From contig CAITZE010000177.1 of NCBI GenBank assembly GCA_903896775.1, forward strand, positions 1 to 9,254: a DNA stretch of 9,254 bases, in the 5' to 3' direction. The translations under genes were made by a program, and so were the position numbers. Shown in pieces: positions 6,491-9,254 of this stretch. Source of the stretch: an uncultured bacterium (lineage in GTDB: Bacteria; Pseudomonadota; Alphaproteobacteria; Rhodospirillales; Rhodospirillaceae). The notes under the pieces are model-generated. The model was given only the letters and a program-made list of their open reading frames with translations, was not told the origin of the DNA and made no database searches. Each line of letters begins with the position of its first letter. Within the stretch, counting starts at the first letter, position 1.

Positions 6491-7825
6491 TTACTGATGA
6501 ACAGGCGGGCGATGAATCGCGCCGTCGGGTTCGATTGTTTTAATGCCCTTGCCGCGATAGATCACCAGCGCCGCAATGCCGCCCGAGGCTGCCGCGGCCA
6601 TAAGCCAATATCCCGGTGAGGCGCGATCGCCGGTGGCTTGGATTAAATACGTCGAGAGCAGCGGCGTAAAAGTTCCGAACAGCGCATTTGCCAATGCAAA
6701 AGCCAATGAGAAACAAGTCGTGCGTACTTCTGCCGGCACCATTTCCGTCAACGAGGCCATCGCCGCGCCGTTATAAGCGCCGAAGTAGAACGAGAACACC
6801 AGCTCAACCATCAACATCTTGCTGAACGTCGGCCCATCCACCAGCCAATTCAAAAGCGGATAAGCCGTTACAACGGCGAGGATGCTGATGACCAAAAGAA
6901 CGGGTTTGCGGCCGATGCGGTCGGAGATCATGCCGCCGATCGGCAGCCAGATGAAGTTGCTGATGGCCACCGCCATCGTCACGCCCAAGCTGTCGGCTTC
7001 GCTGAGCTTGAGAACATTTTTGCCGAAAGTCGGCGTATAAACAGTGATGAAGTAAAAAGTCACCGTCGTCATCGCGACGATCATCATGCCCAGCAGCACG
7101 ATCTTCCAATTTTTGACAATGCTGGCCATTGTCTCGGAGAACGACGGATGATGTTTCATCTTCAGGAACACCGGCGTTTCTTCCAACGAGCGGCGCAAAA
7201 CGAAAATCAACGGGACAATCGCGCAGCCGATAAAGAACGGAATGCGCCATCCACCGGCGGCAATGCCCGAAGGCTCCATCCATATGCTGAGGAAATAGCC
7301 AATGACGCTGGCCACGAGAATTGCAACCTGCTGACTGGCCGATTGGAAAGACGTGTAGAAACCAGCCTGTCCGGGCTTGGCGATCTCAAACAGATATACC
7401 GAGACGCCGCCCAACTCGACACCAGCCGAGAAGCCTTGCAGAAGTCGGCCCGCGAGCACGATCAAAGGCGCGGCAACGCCGATAGAGGCATAGGTCGGAC
7501 AGATGGCGATGAGCGCTGTGCCGGAGGCCATGATGCCGAGGGTGACGATCAAACCTTTGCGGCGCCCGATTTTGTCGACATAGGCGCCCAATATGACGGC
7601 GCCGACGGGGCGCATCAGCGCACCCAGCCAGAAGGTCGTGAAGGTGAGCATAAGGCTCGCGACTTCATCGCCGCTCGGGAAGAAGGCCTTCGAAATGGTC
7701 GAGGCATAAAAACCGAACAAGAAGAAGTCGAACTGTTCGAGGAAATTGCCGCTGGTCGTGCGCAAAATCGCGCCCAGGCGCGACTTGATTTGAGGCACGT
7801 CTTGAGCGTGTTCAGCTTGCGTCAT
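6491..7825 (-). CDS. MFS transporter, metabolite:H+ symporter (MHS) family, CitA/TcuC-like citrate/tricarballylate symporter
   Basis: A 444-residue inner-membrane protein with the 12-helix MFS pattern. It resembles enterobacterial CitA and TcuC strikingly closely: AILRTTSGNFLEQFDFFLFG (residues 19-38), MRPVGAVILGAYVDKIGRRK (71-90, the MFS loop 2-3 signature), LLQGFSAGVELGGVSVYLFE, QSASQQVAILVASVIGY, WRIPFFIGC, FYFITVYTPTFGKNVL and NFIWLPIGGMISDRIGRKPV. CitA imports citrate and TcuC tricarballylate with protons, so a tri- or dicarboxylate substrate is likely, but specificity cannot be read directly. The ATG at 7825 is preferred over an upstream in-frame ATG at 7855. It has a strong GGGGGA Shine-Dalgarno and matches the short cytoplasmic N-terminus of CitA. 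The gene runs toward the GntR gene. No TGTATACA site is visible upstream of it; a palindrome overlaps the Shine-Dalgarno. Confidence 0.92.
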   Translation of the reverse strand: MTQAEHAQDVPQIKSRLGAILRTTSGNFLEQFDFFLFGFYASTISKAFFPSGDEVASLMLTFTTFWLGALMRPVGAVILGAYVDKIGRRKGLIVTLGIMASGTALIAICPTYASIGVAAPLIVLAGRLLQGFSAGVELGGVSVYLFEIAKPGQAGFYTSFQSASQQVAILVASVIGYFLSIWMEPSGIAAGGWRIPFFIGCAIVPLIFVLRRSLEETPVFLKMKHHPSFSETMASIVKNWKIVLLGMMIVAMTTVTFYFITVYTPTFGKNVLKLSEADSLGVTMAVAISNFIWLPIGGMISDRIGRKPVLLVISILAVVTAYPLLNWLVDGPTFSKMLMVELVFSFYFGAYNGAAMASLTEMVPAEVRTTCFSLAFALANALFGTFTPLLSTYLIQATGDRASPGYWLMAAAASGGIAALVIYRGKGIKTIEPDGAIHRPPVHQ

Positions 7826-7836
7826 TTTGCGATCCC

Positions 7837-7848
7837 CCGAAATTTCGG
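7837..7848 (-). promoter_or_regulatory. 12-bp palindrome overlapping the transporter Shine-Dalgarno
   Basis: CCGAAATTTCGG is a perfect 12-bp palindrome. It lies 12-23 bp upstream of the transporter ATG and shares two bases with the GGGGGA Shine-Dalgarno. As DNA it could be an operator, and as RNA a small hairpin beside the ribosome site. The motif is AT-centred and may be coincidental. Confidence 0.3.
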
Positions 7849-7909
7849 CCAGCAAAGCCCGTCAGGTGTCGACGGCGCGGCCCTCGCATTGATTTGAATA
7901 CTGCGGCGC

Positions 7910-8302
7910 ATGGTAAGGGCAGGCACCGGCGAGGTCATGCATTTTTTTGGCACGCGGTTTTTTGCGGGCATCGACGATTTGTGCGTGTGTTCGCGATGCG
8001 GCTTGCCGCCCGGCGGCGCCAATTTCGCGCACTTTCCCTTCGGAGAAAATACGCTCGGACGCGCGTTGTTCGAAGCCGCCGGCATCGACGCAGCAGAGGT
8101 CAACGCTGTCGATTTCAGCCGCAGCTTTGAAGCCAGAGAGAGAATTCTCAACGCCACATTCATTCGCAAGGATGAACACGACGTCGAAAGAGTACTCATC
8201 GTCAACGGAACGCCGGTATTGAGCGAAGGCCGCTTCGAAGGCTATCGCTGCACCGTCAGTGACATCACCAAAGTGGGTATCTCCGGAAAAACTTCCGACT
8301 AA
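7910..8302 (+). CDS. Small single-PAS-domain protein, divergent or decayed
   Basis: The 130-residue frame matches the second half of a PAS/PAC module well. RILNATFIRKDEHDVERVLIVNGTPVLSEGRFEGYRCTVSDIT fits the usual pattern in which the core strands lead to G-x-P-V-x-x-x-G-R-F-x-G-Y-R-G-T-x-x-D-I-T. Upstream, FFGTRFFAGI and GENTLGRALFEAAGID fit the middle of the same PAS type found in many sensor kinases. The usual acidic/aromatic opening (DWxWExD) is not recognisable, and a CVCSRCG cluster stands in its place. No kinase, GGDEF or other output domain follows; the frame stops at 8300-8302. The protein may be a stand-alone sensor or a fragment of a former kinase. The start is uncertain: ATG 7910 has no Shine-Dalgarno, and ATG 7937 has GAGG but only 2 bp away. 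The frame is closed upstream by TGA at 7895. It is divergent from the transporter. Confidence 0.6.
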   Translation: MVRAGTGEVMHFFGTRFFAGIDDLCVCSRCGLPPGGANFAHFPFGENTLGRALFEAAGIDAAEVNAVDFSRSFEARERILNATFIRKDEHDVERVLIVNGTPVLSEGRFEGYRCTVSDITKVGISGKTSD

Positions 8303-8433
8303 TCACAACTTCGCGCGTCCTCGCTCCTAGGCGCAAAACAGGATCAGCATCGCGTCATCTCCCCCCGTGACGCCACTCGCGTGTGCAGTGCGGAAAAGCC
8401 CATAGTATCGGCACTTTGACGCCGAACCGCCGC

Positions 8434-8462
8434 TTGCGCCGCTAAATTTACGTATTTATACT
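8434..8462 (+). promoter_or_regulatory. Candidate sigma70 promoter of the esterase gene
   Basis: TTGCGC (8434-8439), exactly 17 bp, then TATACT (8457-8462), with an AT-rich spacer in an otherwise GC-rich region. Predicted transcription start is near 8469. That places the TGTATACA palindrome about 20-28 bp downstream of the start, where a bound repressor could block early elongation. Confidence 0.5.
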
Positions 8463-8489
8463 CCGCCCCGCATCCGATCCGTCGACATT

Positions 8490-8497
8490 TGTATACA
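8490..8497. promoter_or_regulatory. TGTATACA operator candidate (copy 2), downstream of the esterase promoter
   Basis: TTGTATACAG at 8489-8498 is identical over 10 bases to the site at 4188-4197 in front of the flavoprotein-GntR operon. The core is a perfect 8-bp palindrome. A TATACA hexamer is again embedded, but no matching -35 lies 17 bp upstream here, so this copy is better explained as a protein-binding site than as a -10 box. Confidence 0.5.
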
Positions 8498-8617
8498 GAA
8501 CCAACGCCGAGAGCGTCGAAGTTTATCCGCGAGCGTGGCTTGTTCGATCGCCTCGCGTGAAAGCAAAGATGTCGAAGTGTTTGATGCAAGCCTAATTACT
8601 TTCCTGGGGAGGAAATC

Positions 8618-9254
8618 ATGCAAATCCAAGTTCGTGCGGGCCGAATGATTCGGTGCGCTATGATGAGCGCGCTTCTGTCCGCTTCTGTTTCGACTTATGC
8701 ACTCGCGGCCGGCAAATCCGATGCCGGCATGAAGCCCAGTGCGAGCTGCGAAAGCCTCAAAGGCTTGGATTTGGTCGACGGCAAAGTGACCGTCGCGGAA
8801 GCCGTCACCACCGGCAAGTTTCAGCCGGAAGGCGCTACCGGAAGAAACAGAGAAACGGCCATTGATAAACTCCCGCCCTTCTGCCGCGTGCACGTGGTGG
8901 TGAAGCCCGCGGTGAACATCGAGATCTGGATGCCACTCTCAGGCTGGAACGGTAAGCTCTTGGCCATCGAGCCGGGCGGCCTTATCGGCTCTATCACTTA
9001 CGGCAACACGGTCGATCTCAACGAGCTGACAAATCCGGGCGGCGTCAGCGGCCTGGCCAACGGCATTCAGCGCGGTTACGCGATGATGTCTTCCGACGCC
9101 GGTCATAACACGACGGATAATAGCTGGTACGGCCAGCTCGACCGCGTCCTCGATGTGGCCGATCGCGGTATTCACGAGATGACGATGAAGGGAAAAATCG
9201 TCACCGCGGCGTTTTATTCACAATCGCCAACGCGCACTTACTTTGATTCCTGCT
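8618..9254 (+). CDS. Tannase/feruloyl esterase family protein, secreted (3' end outside window)
   Basis: From ATG 8618 the frame is open to the last base (212 complete codons). The N-terminus is a Sec-type signal peptide: basic start (VRAGRMIRC), hydrophobic AMMSALLSASVSTYALA, with probable cleavage at ALA/AG. The mature part follows the tannase/feruloyl esterase family pattern: CESLKGLDL, VTVAEAVTTGKFQP, PFCRVHVVVKPAVNIEIWMP, SGWNGKLLAIEPGG, GYAMMSSDAGHNTTDNSWYG, DVADRGIHEMTM, and a final TYFDSC. In this family the next residues form the nucleophile elbow (C-S-x-G-G), where the Cys pairs in a disulfide with one next to the catalytic His. The window therefore stops just before the catalytic Ser. 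Members hydrolyse aromatic esters such as gallates, feruloyl esters or MHET. Substrate here is unknown. A strong GGAGGA Shine-Dalgarno fixes the start. Confidence 0.87.
   Translation, partial: MQIQVRAGRMIRCAMMSALLSASVSTYALAAGKSDAGMKPSASCESLKGLDLVDGKVTVAEAVTTGKFQPEGATGRNRETAIDKLPPFCRVHVVVKPAVNIEIWMPLSGWNGKLLAIEPGGLIGSITYGNTVDLNELTNPGGVSGLANGIQRGYAMMSSDAGHNTTDNSWYGQLDRVLDVADRGIHEMTMKGKIVTAAFYSQSPTRTYFDSC

Larger units (their letters stand above)
8303..8617. other. 315-bp regulatory region and leader of the esterase gene
   Basis: I see no gene here. The first 130 bp contain only a GCGTCA/TGACGC pair (8352-8357 and 8368-8373). The rest holds a promoter candidate (8434-8462), the TGTATACA site (8490-8497) and a leader of roughly 150 nt with a CGCGAG/CTCGCG pair (8528-8533 and 8552-8557). 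It ends in a strong GGGGAGGA Shine-Dalgarno at 8606-8613. Confidence 0.65.

Noticed and set aside
7826..7855. Transporter start at the upstream in-frame ATG (7855)
   Set aside because: The downstream ATG at 7825 has a strong GGGGGA ribosome site and an N-terminus of CitA-like length. The longer start has no comparable site.
7148..7897. 249-codon plus-strand frame opposite the MFS gene
   Set aside because: It is antisense to a transporter with clear CitA-like motifs. The translation is charged, low-complexity sequence (many E, R, G) with no domain pattern.
8282..8298. CGGAA-AAAC-TTCCG stem at the end of the PAS gene as a terminator
   Set aside because: The stem is only 5 bp, lies inside the coding end, and is not followed by a T tract.
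8456..8893. 145-codon minus-strand frame overlapping the esterase start
   Set aside because: It overlaps the signal peptide and start of the esterase gene, which has a strong ribosome site and family motifs. The antisense translation is motif-free.

Overview
The window is GC-rich, gene-dense chromosomal DNA, most likely from an alphaproteobacterium. The basis is the overall style of the proteins: an ABC-F ATPase, a PAS-type module, a SRPBCC/YciI pair and a tannase-family esterase. No rRNA or other taxonomic marker is present, so the placement is tentative. I see no tRNA, CRISPR array, insertion sequence or phage gene.

Layout. (1) 1-2519 is a housekeeping block: the C-terminal half of an ABC-F ATPase (+, cut by the window start), a convergent Cys-tRNA(Pro) deacylase ybaK (-) whose stop codon overlaps it, then a divergent, complete purT (+). 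(2) 2516-3943 begins with a scar. A short minus-strand C-terminal gene remnant meets a TetR-family regulator that has lost the first two helices of its DNA-binding domain. This is followed by a YciI-like gene (ATGA overlap) and a SRPBCC/AHSA1-like gene. (3) 3944-4253 is a 310-bp regulatory region unusually rich in dyad symmetry, with two good sigma70-like promoters. (4) 4254-7825 is a catabolic cluster: a TcuA-like FAD dehydrogenase, a GntR/FCD regulator 11 bp downstream, and a convergent MFS transporter of the citrate/tricarballylate metabolite:H+ symporter type. (5) 7910-8302 is a small orphan PAS-domain protein. (6) 8303-8617 is a second regulatory region. It drives a secreted tannase/feruloyl-esterase-family protein (8618 onward) that is cut by the window end immediately before its expected catalytic serine.

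How the genes may work together. The same 10-mer, TTGTATACAG (palindromic core TGTATACA), occurs upstream of the FAD dehydrogenase gene, where it overlaps the -10 box, and upstream of the esterase gene, just after the predicted transcription start. A GntR/FCD repressor is encoded between the two sites. The simplest reading is a local regulon in which a periplasmic or secreted esterase releases an acid, an MHS-type symporter imports a carboxylate, and the flavoprotein oxidises it. The substrate is not shown by the sequence. TcuB, the usual electron-transfer partner of TcuA, is absent from the window.
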